Source: DATAUD01 sp035511075
GTDB lineage: Bacteria; Verrucomicrobiota; Verrucomicrobiia; Limisphaerales; Palsa-1400
Length of the DNA: 64,000 nt
Reading direction: 5' to 3'
NCBI GenBank assembly: GCA_035511075.1
Contig: DATKFW010000132.1
Location: forward strand, 1 to 64,000
Under the pieces are notes generated by a model, which was given only the letters and a program-made list of their open reading frames with translations, was not told the origin of the DNA and made no database searches. Made by a program: the position numbers and the translations under genes. This document shows, piece by piece, positions 23,809 to 33,900 of this stretch (positions are counted from its first letter, which is position 1; every line of letters starts with the position of its first letter).

Positions 23809-24930
23809 TCAAAGCTTCTGGAGAAGCTCTTGCCACGCCTGCCTATGGCTCGGCTGTGTGTTCCACGTGTCGAGGTGTTCACCGACTTTTTTGAGAAACG
23901 TGATTCTGATTGCCTCGCCCCCTATCGCGAGGACACTCCTAGCGAGGTCGAAGAAGTCAAAGATGTAGAGGTTTTGCCCCGCGGTAAATGCTCTGCTGAT
24001 CCGGTCATCCAGCGCTGCCTGTTCGTCTGCGCGAATTCCTTTACTCGTAAAGAGTATCTCCGTTATTTGGCGCTGTCGCGACTTGAGGAGGGTGCCTTCA
24101 ACATCGGCTAGGGTTACAGTCCTGTCCTTTACTTCGACAGCGAGGATGAGCTTCCCGGTCTCGTCGAGACATTCAAGGTCGGCGACTTGGCCGGTGGCCT
24201 CGTCACTCGCGTTGATGCTGGCGCGTTTGACTTGGGCAAAGATGCCGAAATGAAGACCGATTGCGTCGAAAAGAGCGCCGGCAAGCGCTTGCGCCCGGTC
24301 TCCACCCGACCTCTCTTCGAGGAACTTGGCAGAGATACTCAGCGTGAGTTCCAAGCTAACTCGCGGTGGGACTGGGTAGGAAAATTTCAGGGTCTTCTGC
24401 CTTCGAAACATTTCGAGGAGGACTTGGCGGAATAAGGATGTTGTGAATAGAGGGTCCGCTCGCTGCTCGGCGTTGGACAAAAGCTCAACCAATCGATTCC
24501 AGCCGAGCAAGTCTTTTTTGCTCTGGTCGTCCCGCAGCATTTTTGGGATTCGCATTGGATTGCCCACATACGGATCCTCTGATGTCCCCAGTATGTTCTC
24601 TTGGCGCTTGTTGAAGGTCGCCACGACTTTCCTGCCGAAGCTGCGGGCGTCCCAGCCCGTCGTGTCTTCGGGGTCGCTTTTCTGGAGACGAAGGCAGTCG
24701 AGCGTGGGGTTCACCATTTTTCCGAGGAGTTGGATGGGGAGGCAAAACCTGTAGGAAACAAGCGCGTGGTTTATCGAATCATGGATGGAATCGCGAATTG
24801 CCTTATCTTGAACGTAATCGCGGTCGGGTCTCGCTGCGGCTTCTGTGGTGACAGTTTGCCAGTACTCTTCCAGGAGCTTTCTGGCGGATTCAACATCGAG
24901 GCTGTCGTTGCGCTTACTTTTTGCAGCCAT
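23809..24930 (-). CDS. SacI-like type II restriction endonuclease
   Basis: Predicted restriction nuclease of 373 residues, encoded just after a DNA methyltransferase with a 17-base overlap. The N-terminal half (NPTLDCLRLQ, GWDARSFGRKVV, LGTSEDPYVGNP) resembles the SacI restriction-enzyme family as I remember it. The C-terminal half contains a PD-(D/E)XK-type site: Asp251 (VADLECLD) and Glu266-Val-Lys268 (LILAVEVKDRTVT). The ATG at 24930 (MAAKSKRNDSLDVE) is chosen; the longer frame lies within the methyltransferase gene. Recognition sequence unknown. Confidence 0.75.
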   Translation of the reverse strand: MAAKSKRNDSLDVESARKLLEEYWQTVTTEAAARPDRDYVQDKAIRDSIHDSINHALVSYRFCLPIQLLGKMVNPTLDCLRLQKSDPEDTTGWDARSFGRKVVATFNKRQENILGTSEDPYVGNPMRIPKMLRDDQSKKDLLGWNRLVELLSNAEQRADPLFTTSLFRQVLLEMFRRQKTLKFSYPVPPRVSLELTLSISAKFLEERSGGDRAQALAGALFDAIGLHFGIFAQVKRASINASDEATGQVADLECLDETGKLILAVEVKDRTVTLADVEGTLLKSRQRQITEILFTSKGIRADEQAALDDRISRAFTAGQNLYIFDFFDLARSVLAIGGEAIRITFLKKVGEHLDTWNTQPSHRQAWQELLQKL

Positions 24931-25807
24931 TGCGGTTGGCCTGCTTCCGAGATTGGCGGTCGAGAAGGCAGGGATGTTCAGCGGCGTCCGCCGTTCTTGG
25001 GAAAGGAACGGTGGCGGGGTCGTAATTGGTCCAGAGCGACTCAGTGCGCTCCCCCTTGGATGAATTGCAGAGGCGCGTGTCGGCGTCAACGCGATGCCAG
25101 TCTGTGTAGAGTCGGTCCATGAGCGCGCAGCGATATCCTGAGAGCGCAACTGCTCCGCGGACTGTATGAAGGACCCTTGCGAGGCCCTCGTGCTCGGCGT
25201 CTGTCATTTCGTAGCCGTAGGCTTTGGAATCACCCCGGGCTTCGTGAGGGTAAGGCGGGTCACAGTAAAAGAGAGTGTCAGGGGAGTCGTATCGGAGAAT
25301 AATCTCGCGCGCGGGTGCGTTCTCGATCTGGACACGTTGAAGACGCTGCACGATTTCCGGGAGACCCTCAACGCTACCAAGCCAGCGCGAAACCGCTCCC
25401 GCCATCTCGGCTCGCGAGGTCAGAACGCAGTGTGCCCAGCGGCCCTCCGAGCTTGTCTGCGCCAGGCCGGTACGGGTTTGCCGAGCGCGGACGAAAAAGC
25501 GCCTCGCGCGCTCAAGGTTGGTAAGTCCTGTCGATGGTGTGAGCGCCCTGACAAGCTCGGCGCGAGAGAATGGAGTGAGGCCGATGAGCCGGACCAGGTC
25601 GTCGCCAAGGTCGCGTAGGCACTGGAAGAAGTTCACAATCTCCCCGTCCAAATCGTTGTACGTTTCGACCTGCGCTGGAGGACGATTTATGAGGACCGCA
25701 GCAGATCCCCCGAAAACTTCGCAATAGTGGGTGAAATGTGTGGGTAAAAGAGGGAGAATGAAATCGAGATGAGAGAACTTGCCGCCGTAGTAGCCAAAGG
25801 CGATCAT
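24914..25807 (-). CDS. D12-class (Dam-like) DNA adenine N6-methyltransferase
   Basis: Modification enzyme of 297 residues. Motif X/I region is FGYYGGKFSHLDFILP, the AdoMet motif is CEVFGGSAAVLIN, the NDLDGEIVNFFQCLR segment is typical of the D12 family, and the catalytic motif IV is DPPY at 183-186 (FYCDPPYPHEARGD). The start at 25807 matches the family N-terminus; about 70 upstream codons are in frame but look non-coding. It is coupled to the downstream nuclease gene and forms a restriction-modification pair. SacI itself is protected by a C5-cytosine methyltransferase, so this partnership with an adenine methyltransferase is unusual if the nuclease call is right. Confidence 0.9.
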   Translation of the reverse strand: MIAFGYYGGKFSHLDFILPLLPTHFTHYCEVFGGSAAVLINRPPAQVETYNDLDGEIVNFFQCLRDLGDDLVRLIGLTPFSRAELVRALTPSTGLTNLERARRFFVRARQTRTGLAQTSSEGRWAHCVLTSRAEMAGAVSRWLGSVEGLPEIVQRLQRVQIENAPAREIILRYDSPDTLFYCDPPYPHEARGDSKAYGYEMTDAEHEGLARVLHTVRGAVALSGYRCALMDRLYTDWHRVDADTRLCNSSKGERTESLWTNYDPATVPFPRTADAAEHPCLLDRQSRKQANRNGCKK

Positions 25808-26123
25808 TTTGCCGCGGCGTTCGCTGGCCCTGCCGATAAGTCGTCGGTTCGACGGAATCTTGTAGCGGACTCCGCGGTTATGCTCCACTCCGGCACCGTT
25901 ACCGTCTCGACGGCCCGGGGAATGTTTTGCTTTGCCGTTCATCACCGCTGTGCTTGAAAAGACTGCGCGGGATTTCACGTGAACACAAGGTCGAAAAGAG
26001 GCAACGGCCGACGACATCTTCGGTGGCTAATCCAAACCAAAGGGAATTTCAAAACGAGGCGCTATCCTTCCCGGTATATGGTTGCGCAAGGGGGCGGGTT
26101 GGAATAAAACGGCGGGCGCAAGC
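25808..26123. other. divergent intergenic region holding the MFS leader copy
   Basis: Separates the minus-strand methyltransferase from the plus-strand MFS gene. 26,070-26,123 (CGGTATATGGTTGCGCAAGG onward) is repeated at 20,790 ahead of the truncated MFS copy. This leader was therefore part of the ancestral MFS locus, and the right-hand edge of the island lies at or before about 26,070. No further gene is seen. Confidence 0.6.
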
Positions 26124-27509
26124 ATGCGCTCCAATGTTCAATCGCCGGCGGTATCGGTCCCGGCAGTTTCTGCGTCGTGGTGGAAGGCGCTCGATGGCTA
26201 TCAAAGACAGGTCTTTCTCCTGGCGACGCTCGCGTGGATGTTTGACTGTCTGGGCCAGCAGGTTTTCGTCATCGCCCGAAATCCAGCCATCTCGTCGTTG
26301 ATGCCGCCGGGGACGTCGCCTGTGACGTTGAAGGAATGGGGCGGATACGTCACGAGTATATTTGTCGTTGGATGGGCGACGGGCGGATTGATTTTTGGGG
26401 CGGTTGGAGATCGGATTGGGCGCGCCCGCGCCCTGGCCATCACGGTGCTGCTTTACGGGCTTTGCACCGGGCTATCGGGATTTTCAACGGGCATTGCGGA
26501 TTTTTGCGTGTATCGCTTTGTCACCGGGTTGGGGGTTGGCGGGGTCTTTGGTCTGGCTGTGGCGCTTTGCGCGGATGCGCTGCCTGACCGTTCGCGTCCC
26601 CCCGCCTTGGGTTTGTTGCAGGCGCTTTCGGCGGTGGGGAACATGGTTGCCGGAGTGGCGGCGGTGGCGTTGGGGTATCGGAAGTTGATCAATCCCAGCG
26701 GGGGCGATGCCTGGAGATGGCTTTTCATCCTGGGGGCCATTCCGGCGTTGCTGTGCGTCGTGTTTCAGTTCCGGCTCCGCGAACCTGAAAAATGGGTGGC
26801 GGCTCGCACCCAGGGCAAAATCACCGGCGTGCGGTTTGGATCGTACGTGTCGCTCTTTGGCGTGGCGCGGTGGCGGAGGAACGCCTTGTTCGGGATGCTG
26901 TTGTGCGTCGCGGGCGTCGTGGGTTTGTGGGGGATCGGTTTCTTTAGTCCGGAATTGGTCAGTTACGTGACGGCGCAAAATGTTCCGCCGGCCCAACTGC
27001 CCGGCCGGCGGCTGATGTGGGTGGGTGTGACGATGATTGTGCAGAACTTCGGATCGTTTCTCGGAATGCTGGCGTTTACGAAACTGGCGCAGCGGCATGG
27101 GCGAAAGAAAATATTCGCGCTCTCGGCAGTCTGCGCGTACGTAAGCACGGTGGTCGCCTTTAAGTTCTTGACACATCCCTGGCAGATTTTTGTATTTTGT
27201 CCGGTGATGGGATTTTTTCAACTAGCGCTTTTCGCCGGTTTTGCCATTTATTTGCCGGAACTTTTTCCATTGCGGTTGCGCAGCACGGGCGCCAGTTTTT
27301 GTTATAATGTCGGGCGGTTCGCGGCCGCCAGCGGGCCGTTCACGCTGGGGGTGTTGCAGGTCCATCTGGCGGAGGGAGCGGTGACGCCGGCGGCGCGAAT
27401 GGACGCGTTCAGGGACGCCTGTTGCTGGGTGGCTTCGATTTACCTGCTGGCCCTCCTGGCGCTGCCGTTTCTGCCGGAAACCAGGGGGCAGCCATTGCCG
27501 GAGGATTAA
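26124..27509 (+). CDS. MFS transporter
   Basis: Major facilitator superfamily permease of 461 residues with about 12 hydrophobic helices. The loop 2-3 signature is GAVGDRIGRARALAITVLLY, helix 5 is GVGGVFGLAVALCADALPDR, and the second-half equivalent is LAQRHGRKKIFALSAV. It resembles the sugar/metabolite:proton symporter group; substrate not assignable. The start at 26124 (MRSNVQSP) is supported by its retention in the truncated copy at 20,845. It was probably adjacent to the debranching-enzyme gene before the island entered. Confidence 0.88.
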   Translation: MRSNVQSPAVSVPAVSASWWKALDGYQRQVFLLATLAWMFDCLGQQVFVIARNPAISSLMPPGTSPVTLKEWGGYVTSIFVVGWATGGLIFGAVGDRIGRARALAITVLLYGLCTGLSGFSTGIADFCVYRFVTGLGVGGVFGLAVALCADALPDRSRPPALGLLQALSAVGNMVAGVAAVALGYRKLINPSGGDAWRWLFILGAIPALLCVVFQFRLREPEKWVAARTQGKITGVRFGSYVSLFGVARWRRNALFGMLLCVAGVVGLWGIGFFSPELVSYVTAQNVPPAQLPGRRLMWVGVTMIVQNFGSFLGMLAFTKLAQRHGRKKIFALSAVCAYVSTVVAFKFLTHPWQIFVFCPVMGFFQLALFAGFAIYLPELFPLRLRSTGASFCYNVGRFAAASGPFTLGVLQVHLAEGAVTPAARMDAFRDACCWVASIYLLALLALPFLPETRGQPLPED

Positions 27510-27515
27510 CCGCTT

Positions 27516-28811
27516 ATGAAAATCCTGGTATTGACAAACCTTTATCCGCCGCATCACGCCGGGACGTTTGACAATCATTGCCAGACGGTGACCGAATCGC
27601 TGCGAATGCGGGGCCATACGATCGGCATTTTGACCTCAAGCCACGGGCTGCTGAACGAGCAGGTGGACCGAGAAACGCACCGGCGGCTTCAGCTTAACGG
27701 CGTTTACGGCCATCCGCTCGTCACGTCGTACCCCAAGATGAAGGACATGGAATTGCACAACAACAGCGCGCTGATGGAAGCCATCGAGGAATTCAAGCCT
27801 GATGTCGTGCATGTTTTCAGTCTTGCCGGGATTTCCAAATCGCTGGTGTTCACCCTTTACAACTCGAAGTTGCCCGTTGTGTATGATGTGTTTGACCATT
27901 GGCTTTCCGCCAACGTCCGCGAAGACCCGTGGCTGCGTTTCTGGAACGCTCCGTCGCTGCCGATCCTTGCCCATTCCAGCCGCAAGGCGCTGGAAATGAG
28001 CGGCGAGCGCGGACGGCTGGACACGTCAGCGCCCACCCGCATGCGACGCGGCTATGAGCGCCTGCCGGGGTTGTTCGGCGAGAAAGTCGAGCCCAATACC
28101 ATCGGGGGATTTCGTCTTGGCCGCATTTATTTTTGCAGCCGCGCACTGAAACAATTGACCGAGCAGATGGGCTTTTGCGTCGCTCATGGGGAAGTCATCT
28201 ATCCGGGAATCACCGCGGCCTATATCGGCGACCTCAAGCCGCCCGGCGCGCCGATGGCCAAATTTCTGATTGTCGGCAGGCTCGATAAGCACAGCGGCGT
28301 CATGACGGCGCTCAAGGCGCTCAAATTGGCGCGCAAGGCGGGGCTTAAAATCAACCTGTCCATTTACGGGCGGGGTGACACCGGGTACGTGGCGGATTTG
28401 CGCTCGTTCGTTGTTTCCAATCAATTGCCGGTTGAATTCCTGACTGTTTCCAACGCCGCCAGCGACATGGCCGGGGTGTACAAGCAGCACGACGTGTTGT
28501 TGCACACGCCGGAATGGGCCGAGCCGTTTCCATTCACGCCGTTGGAGGCGATGGGATGCGGGCTGCCGGTCATCGGCGCGATTTCAGGAGGGGCCGAGGA
28601 ACTGCTGCGGCACGGGGAGAATTCGCTGACCTATCCGCCCGGCAACGCGGAGCAATTGGCGGCGCGCATCCAGGAGTTGTTGATTTCGCCTGCCCTGCGC
28701 TGCCAGATGGCTGAAACGGCGCAATCGGAAGTGCTGGCAAAATTCAACGACGCCACAGTCATCGACCAGGTGGAAAATTTTCTGACGAACTCCCAATCGC
28801 AGACGACGTAG
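27516..28811 (+). CDS. GT4-family glycosyltransferase
   Basis: Retaining GT-B glycosyltransferase of 431 residues, 6 bases after the MFS gene and probably co-transcribed. The N-terminal Rossmann half starts MKILVLTNLYPPHHAGTFDN. The C-terminal half has the donor-binding signature EPFPFTPLEAMGCGLPVIG with the two Glu of the EX7E motif, followed by GGAEELLRHGENSLTYPPGN. There is no signal peptide or membrane segment. The acceptor and product (exopolysaccharide, glycolipid or other) cannot be told from the sequence. Confidence 0.88.
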   Translation: MKILVLTNLYPPHHAGTFDNHCQTVTESLRMRGHTIGILTSSHGLLNEQVDRETHRRLQLNGVYGHPLVTSYPKMKDMELHNNSALMEAIEEFKPDVVHVFSLAGISKSLVFTLYNSKLPVVYDVFDHWLSANVREDPWLRFWNAPSLPILAHSSRKALEMSGERGRLDTSAPTRMRRGYERLPGLFGEKVEPNTIGGFRLGRIYFCSRALKQLTEQMGFCVAHGEVIYPGITAAYIGDLKPPGAPMAKFLIVGRLDKHSGVMTALKALKLARKAGLKINLSIYGRGDTGYVADLRSFVVSNQLPVEFLTVSNAASDMAGVYKQHDVLLHTPEWAEPFPFTPLEAMGCGLPVIGAISGGAEELLRHGENSLTYPPGNAEQLAARIQELLISPALRCQMAETAQSEVLAKFNDATVIDQVENFLTNSQSQTT

Positions 28812-28820
28812 GAGGCTGCT

Positions 28821-30146
28821 TTAGGGCAGCGGCTTCATCGTGTTGGCGTCCACGCGTTTAATCCGCGCGCCTAATTGGCGCAGGCGCTCGTCGATGCGTT
28901 CAAACCCACGGTCGATCTGGCCGATGTTCTGGATGATCGACTGCCCCTCGGCGCAAAGGGCGGCGATGAGCATGGTGATGCCCGCGCGAATGTCGGGGCT
29001 GCTCAAACGCGCGCCGCGCAGGGCGGCCGGACCGATGACGACCGCGCGGTGGGGATCGCAGAGAATGATGCGGGCGCCCATGGCGATCAAGTTGTCAACA
29101 AAAAAAAGGCGCGACTCATACATTTTTTCGTGCATCAGGACGGTGCCCTTGCATTGCGTCGCGGTGATCAGCGCGACGGAGGTCATGTCGGCGGGAAAGG
29201 CCGGCCACGGGGCGTCGTCGATTGTGGGGACGGCTTCGCCCAGGTCGTTGGCGATTTCCAGGGACTGCTCCGAGGGGACCAGGAGATCGTTTCCCTGGGC
29301 GACGGTGCGAATGCCCAAGCGCCCGTACACCTGGCAGATCATCCGGAGGTCTTCATGGCGGACATTCTTGACGAGCAATTGTCCCCGTGTCACCGCGGCC
29401 AGCGAGATAAAGCTGCCGACCTCAAGATAATCCGGGGCAATGCGATGCTGGACGCCGCCGAGGCGGTCCACGCCGCGGATTCTGAGCACGTTGGAACCGA
29501 CGCCATCGATCCTGGCGCCCATTTTGGAAAGCATCCGGCAGAGGCCCTGCACGTGCGGTTCGCAGGCGGCATTGCGCAAAATGGTTTCGCCCGAGGCGAG
29601 CGAGGCGGCGCAGATGGCGTTTTCGGTCGCTGTAACGGAGGCCTCGTCCAAAAGGATGTCCGCCCCTTTCAAATGTCCGGCGCTCAACTCGATGCCGTCG
29701 GCGCGGACAGTTACCTCGGCGCCCAAGGCTTGCAGCGCCATGACGTGAGTATCGAGGCGTCGCCGGCCGATGCGGTCGCCGCCGGGCTTTGGCAGAAAGA
29801 CGCGACCGGTGCGGGCGAGCAGAGGGCCCGCCAAAGTGACCGAGCCGCGCAGTTTTACGCTGAGAGCGGGCGGCAGATTGTTGCCGGGCTGGTTTTGGGC
29901 GCGCACGGTCACGGTGGAACGGTCCGCGCCGGAGTCCACGACGACCCCCAGGGAGCGGAGAATCTCGATCATCACCGCCACATCTTCAATGGCGGGAAGA
30001 TTCTCCAGCGTGACGGGTTGATCGGTCAGGCAGGCGGCGGCCAACAATGGGAGCGCCTCGTTCTTATTGCCTTGCGGGGTTATCTCGCCGGAGAGCGGAA
30101 CGCCGCCGTTGACGACGTAGATGGAATTAGTCTGATGATCGTTCAC
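28821..30146 (-). CDS. murA: UDP-N-acetylglucosamine 1-carboxyvinyltransferase, Cys-to-Asp type
   Basis: First committed step of peptidoglycan synthesis: transfer of enolpyruvate from PEP to UDP-GlcNAc; cytoplasmic, 441 residues with a GTG start. The EPSP-synthase-like double fold is clear: Lys28 in PQGNKNEALPLL, the LAGPLLARTG helix and the DIRAGITMLIAAL segment. The loop residue that is Cys115 in E. coli (the fosfomycin target) is Asp124 here (PGGDRIGRRRLDTH). The same change is known in mycobacterial and chlamydial MurA and makes the enzyme insensitive to fosfomycin. It converges on the glycosyltransferase gene with 9 bases between stops. Confidence 0.93.
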   Translation of the reverse strand: MNDHQTNSIYVVNGGVPLSGEITPQGNKNEALPLLAAACLTDQPVTLENLPAIEDVAVMIEILRSLGVVVDSGADRSTVTVRAQNQPGNNLPPALSVKLRGSVTLAGPLLARTGRVFLPKPGGDRIGRRRLDTHVMALQALGAEVTVRADGIELSAGHLKGADILLDEASVTATENAICAASLASGETILRNAACEPHVQGLCRMLSKMGARIDGVGSNVLRIRGVDRLGGVQHRIAPDYLEVGSFISLAAVTRGQLLVKNVRHEDLRMICQVYGRLGIRTVAQGNDLLVPSEQSLEIANDLGEAVPTIDDAPWPAFPADMTSVALITATQCKGTVLMHEKMYESRLFFVDNLIAMGARIILCDPHRAVVIGPAALRGARLSSPDIRAGITMLIAALCAEGQSIIQNIGQIDRGFERIDERLRQLGARIKRVDANTMKPLP

Positions 30147-30414
30147 TGCGGTATTTTGTCAGTTCACAATTGAGGCTGCCACAAGTTGAGTTGCGCGCCC
30201 AAGGCCATTTTTAAAATAAAATGTGAGAGGGTTCAATTCCGACCCCGCCTCCAGTAAAATATTTATAATCAACGTCTTGCACGTGGAGAATGACGAATTC
30301 CAGCAAATTAGTTTCCGGGCTATTACTCAATAACTACCCCTTTAATGCTGCCCGGATACTCATGAAGCTTCAGCAGATTTCCTCGCCGATGCATCGCGGT
30401 AGCAGGGATATCGA

Positions 30415-30863
30415 GTGAATGCAGCCGCTCATCTTGCAATTTTCAGAGTTCTAAACGAAGGAAAGGCTTCTGAGCATGTTCACGACATGGGCTGTGTTCA
30501 CGGTGCCGTGAACACAGCTAACTCTTTCACCGGCACTCGCAGGGAGAACCCCTTTTTTTCCGCTGGCGCCGAGGCGATGCGCAGGATTCTGATTGAGGGT
30601 GCCGAGAGCTCACGCGGCGCCAGAGCGGTGATTGCGAGCGAGTGTCCGTCGAGGAATGCGATATCGCCGCCCCCGAAAGCGGATGACCAGTTGCTGGCGG
30701 TGCATGAAGCGTTTGACAAGCTCGCATTGGAGCATCCGCTTCAGGCCGATTTGGTTAAGCTGCGCTATTTGCAGGGCTGACAAACGAGTAAGCGGCCCAT
30801 GTTTTGGGCATTTCCGTGTCCACCGCTACAAACTATTGGATCTTCTCCCGCACCGGCGGTCCC
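30415..30863 (+). pseudogene. broken ECF-type RNA polymerase sigma factor gene
   Basis: The frame from 30,538 reads RRENPFFSAGAEAMRRILIE and ends QADLVKLRYLQG at a TGA (30,778-30,780). The expected continuation, MGISVSTATNYWIFSR, is found in another frame from 30,804. Together these are regions 2-4 of the PVC-type ECF sigma family. The gene is broken by a stop plus frameshift. Residues before codon 42 do not fit the family, so the N-terminus is replaced as well. The remaining sequence between murA and this point (30,147-30,414) shows no gene. Confidence 0.65.
30491..30518. repeat. perfect 13-bp inverted repeat
   Basis: GCTGTGTTCACGG (30,491-30,503) and CCGTGAACACAGC (30,506-30,518) are exact reverse complements with a 2-base spacer. 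It lies just before the recognisable part of the broken sigma gene. No T-run follows. It may be an operator, a recombination or insertion site, or a palindromic element. No second copy was seen in the window. Confidence 0.85.
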
Positions 30864-30917
30864 AAGCTTTTGTTCATAACAACAAAAACATTAGCGCAGA
30901 ATGTGCCAGCGAGGAAC

Positions 30918-33900
30918 CTATGCGTAATAGGGTCGCAAATCCGGAGCCATTTTCCCGACCTTCAGCACCTGTTCTACTGCAGATTCATTGAAGGGACCGA
31001 CTTCGTTCAACCTCTTGATTTCGCCAGCATTAAGCGCGGCAATAGGCAATCCATCGCGCAAGAGAATGCGGTTGGCGGTAATGGCCGGGATGCGTGGCTC
31101 GGAAGTAAGAATGCCCAGAAGATTCAAGGGATCAGCCGCACTGATGACAATGAGTTCGCCAGCGGAACCGGCTTTGCGAATCGAACGCAACAGACCGATC
31201 GCTTCGGGCAAGGCGAATTGTTCGCCGCCTGCTCCATTGATAAAATGTCCGCCACGAATTTCGCCGCGCGCTTCAAAACGCCGGTAAACACGGCCCAATT
31301 CATACCAGGAAACGCGCAATGATTCGCGTTCCAACAAACGCCGGAAGACGATTCCATAACGACGCAACAGAATGCGGGCAAAGATTTCAATGGCTTCATC
31401 GCTGGCCCGCGCCAGGCTTTCTTCTTCTTCCGGCAATGAAGGATATTTCCTCAACAGAGTCCATCGTCCGGCAAATTCAATGCTGGTCACCGTTTTGTGC
31501 CGCCGCTTGCGTTCTCGACCTGCGAAAGGCGCGCGTTTTTCGGATGGAATCAACAATGCGCGCAATCCTTCAAAACTATCCGCCGTGGCCCAGCCTTGGG
31601 CGGCGAGTTCACCAAGCGCCTGTTCGACCCGGGAAGGGAGAAGCTTGGTGATTCGAACCAATTCTGTAAAGAACATCGCTCCCGATTGGGAGAGAGTCTT
31701 CAAAACCAATTCTGTGTCCGGAACAAAATCATTTGGAAAAGGCGCGGGGGACAATTCCAACCACGGGGCAAGGTTTTCTCGATCGAACACGGAAATGGGA
31801 GTTGAACGCAGCGGAGCGAAGGCGCGCGCGTTTAGATTTTGAGGTGGCGATAACCGCCCCCAGCCGACGCGGCCTGTGAGGCAGAGTTGGTCCAGCCATT
31901 GCGGTTTGTAATCCTTCACTCGCAACGCGAGCACTTCTGGTTCCCATGCGGAAGCAGCCAGTTCGATTCCATCCAACAGATCGAGTACGGTTTCAACACC
32001 CGCCAATCCCTCGGCGCGATGCTCGTTATCCACGCGCTGCCAGGCCAGGAGAAAACGCTGAAAGTTCTCCAGCGATACCGGTTGAATTTCCGCGCGAAGC
32101 CGGTTCAAGGTGAGCCGGTGAATTCGTGCCAGCGACCGGCGGTCGCACCATTCGAGTTCCTGAACGCCAGGATGAAATTTTCCTCGTAAAATAAATCCTT
32201 CGGTTTCCAATCCCAACAAAGCAGCCTCAATTTCTTTGTCAGGCAATCCAAGAAATTTTGACAAAACCGCGACGGTGACGGGACCAATGACCTCCATGCG
32301 TCCCCGCACCAGTTCCCGCAACGCTTCGGGACGCTCCCAGTTTCGTTTCAATTCGGATTGCGGCGGGTATAAGGCGGGTTCGGTTTTTTGCTCAGGATAA
32401 ACCGCCCGCACCGCTGAAAGTCGTTCAGCAGCAACCCAGAATGAAGGCAATCCGTTCAGGCGGGCCGCTCGCTTTTCTATGGCAAGAGATTCCAACAATG
32501 ACCGGGCATCTTCGGAGCAACTTATGGCTTCGTCCATCGTCATCACCCCGAGCAACAACAGGGCTTCGTGTAGTTCGTCCGCGTTCCGGGCTTGTGGCCA
32601 TGCTTCTTCGCGCACCCGGTCAATGGCTGCGGCATCTAAAATTCCCAACTCATTTCCGCCCGCTGAGTCGCTGGCACGCCGGGTATAAACGGCCTGCGTG
32701 CGTCGCTCTTCCAACGGAGCGTTGTCCAGGAACGCATAGGGGCGTGCGTTAAGAATTTCATGGGCCAATGGCGACGGCTCCGGCAAATCACACGCCACGC
32801 AATCAACCTCCCCCTTTTCAATTTGGCGCAATAACGCCTCCAATCCGTCAATATCCATTGCCTCGGTCAAACAGTCTTCAACCGTTTGTTTGACCAACGG
32901 ATGGTTCGGGACTTCGCGATCTCCCACGATGTTTTCAAGGCAGGCCAATTGATCCGGAAACACGGCGGCCAGCAAATTTTCCGATTCCATTCGTTGCAGG
33001 GGTGCGGGTATTTTGCGTCCGTTACGCTGTCGCGGGAGCGCAAGGGAACGCGTCGCGTTCCAGCGCCAGCGAATGGGAAACATGGGCGCGTCAAGCAATG
33101 CCTGGACCAGCACTTCGCGAACGGTCTTGCTATTTAAATAATGAAATACTTCTTCGAGCGGAAAGGAATGCTGTGTGCCGAGTGAAAGGACGATGGCATC
33201 ATCGGTGGCAGCCGCCTGCAACTCGAAATTGAATGAGCGACAAAACCGTTTGCGCAAGGCCAGCCCCCATGCCCGATTGAGCCGTGCGCCGAACGGGGAA
33301 TGGATGACGAGCTGCATCCCGCCGGATTCGTCGAAGAATCTTTCCATGACGAGCTTTTTCTGTGAAGGAATGACCCCAAGGGCTTTATGTCCAGCGCTAA
33401 AATATTCCGCCAATTGCCGCGCGCCTGGTTCGGAAATGCCCGTTTCAGAGGTGAACCATGCCATGAGCTGTTCGATGGACCCACTCGTCTGCCCAATTAC
33501 ATTTTGAATTTCGTCACGCAACTTTGACACCGCACTTGAAAGTTCGGTCGTTCGCGCCGGTCCTTCTCCCAGCCAGAAGGGCATGCCAGGGGGCTGACCT
33601 TGGGCGTCAGCTACGCGCACTGTTCCGGCAATGACTTGAAGAACTTTCCAAGAGGTGTTGCCAAGTTGAAAAATATCACCCGCCATACTTTCGACGGCGA
33701 AGTCTTCATTGACTGTTCCAACAAACATGTCCCCCGGTTCGACCACCACCCGATAATCACCATTGTCCGGAATGGCGCCACCCGAAGTCAGCGCCACCAA
33801 GCGGGCGCCGCGCCGCCCCCGCACACGGCGGTTGACCGCATCGTGATGGATCAGCGCGCCGCGTCGGCCTCGTTTGGTGCTGAACCCCTCGGCTAGCATA

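Noticed and set aside
28875..30173. 432-codon frame antisense to murA
   Set aside because: murA is intact on the other strand with all family motifs; the antisense product is compositionally biased.
30223..30253. tRNA 3'-end-like sequence (GGTTCAATTCC ... CCTCCA) as a possible attachment site
   Set aside because: The T-stem does not pair (only 3 of 5 positions) and no upstream tRNA body or matching copy was found.
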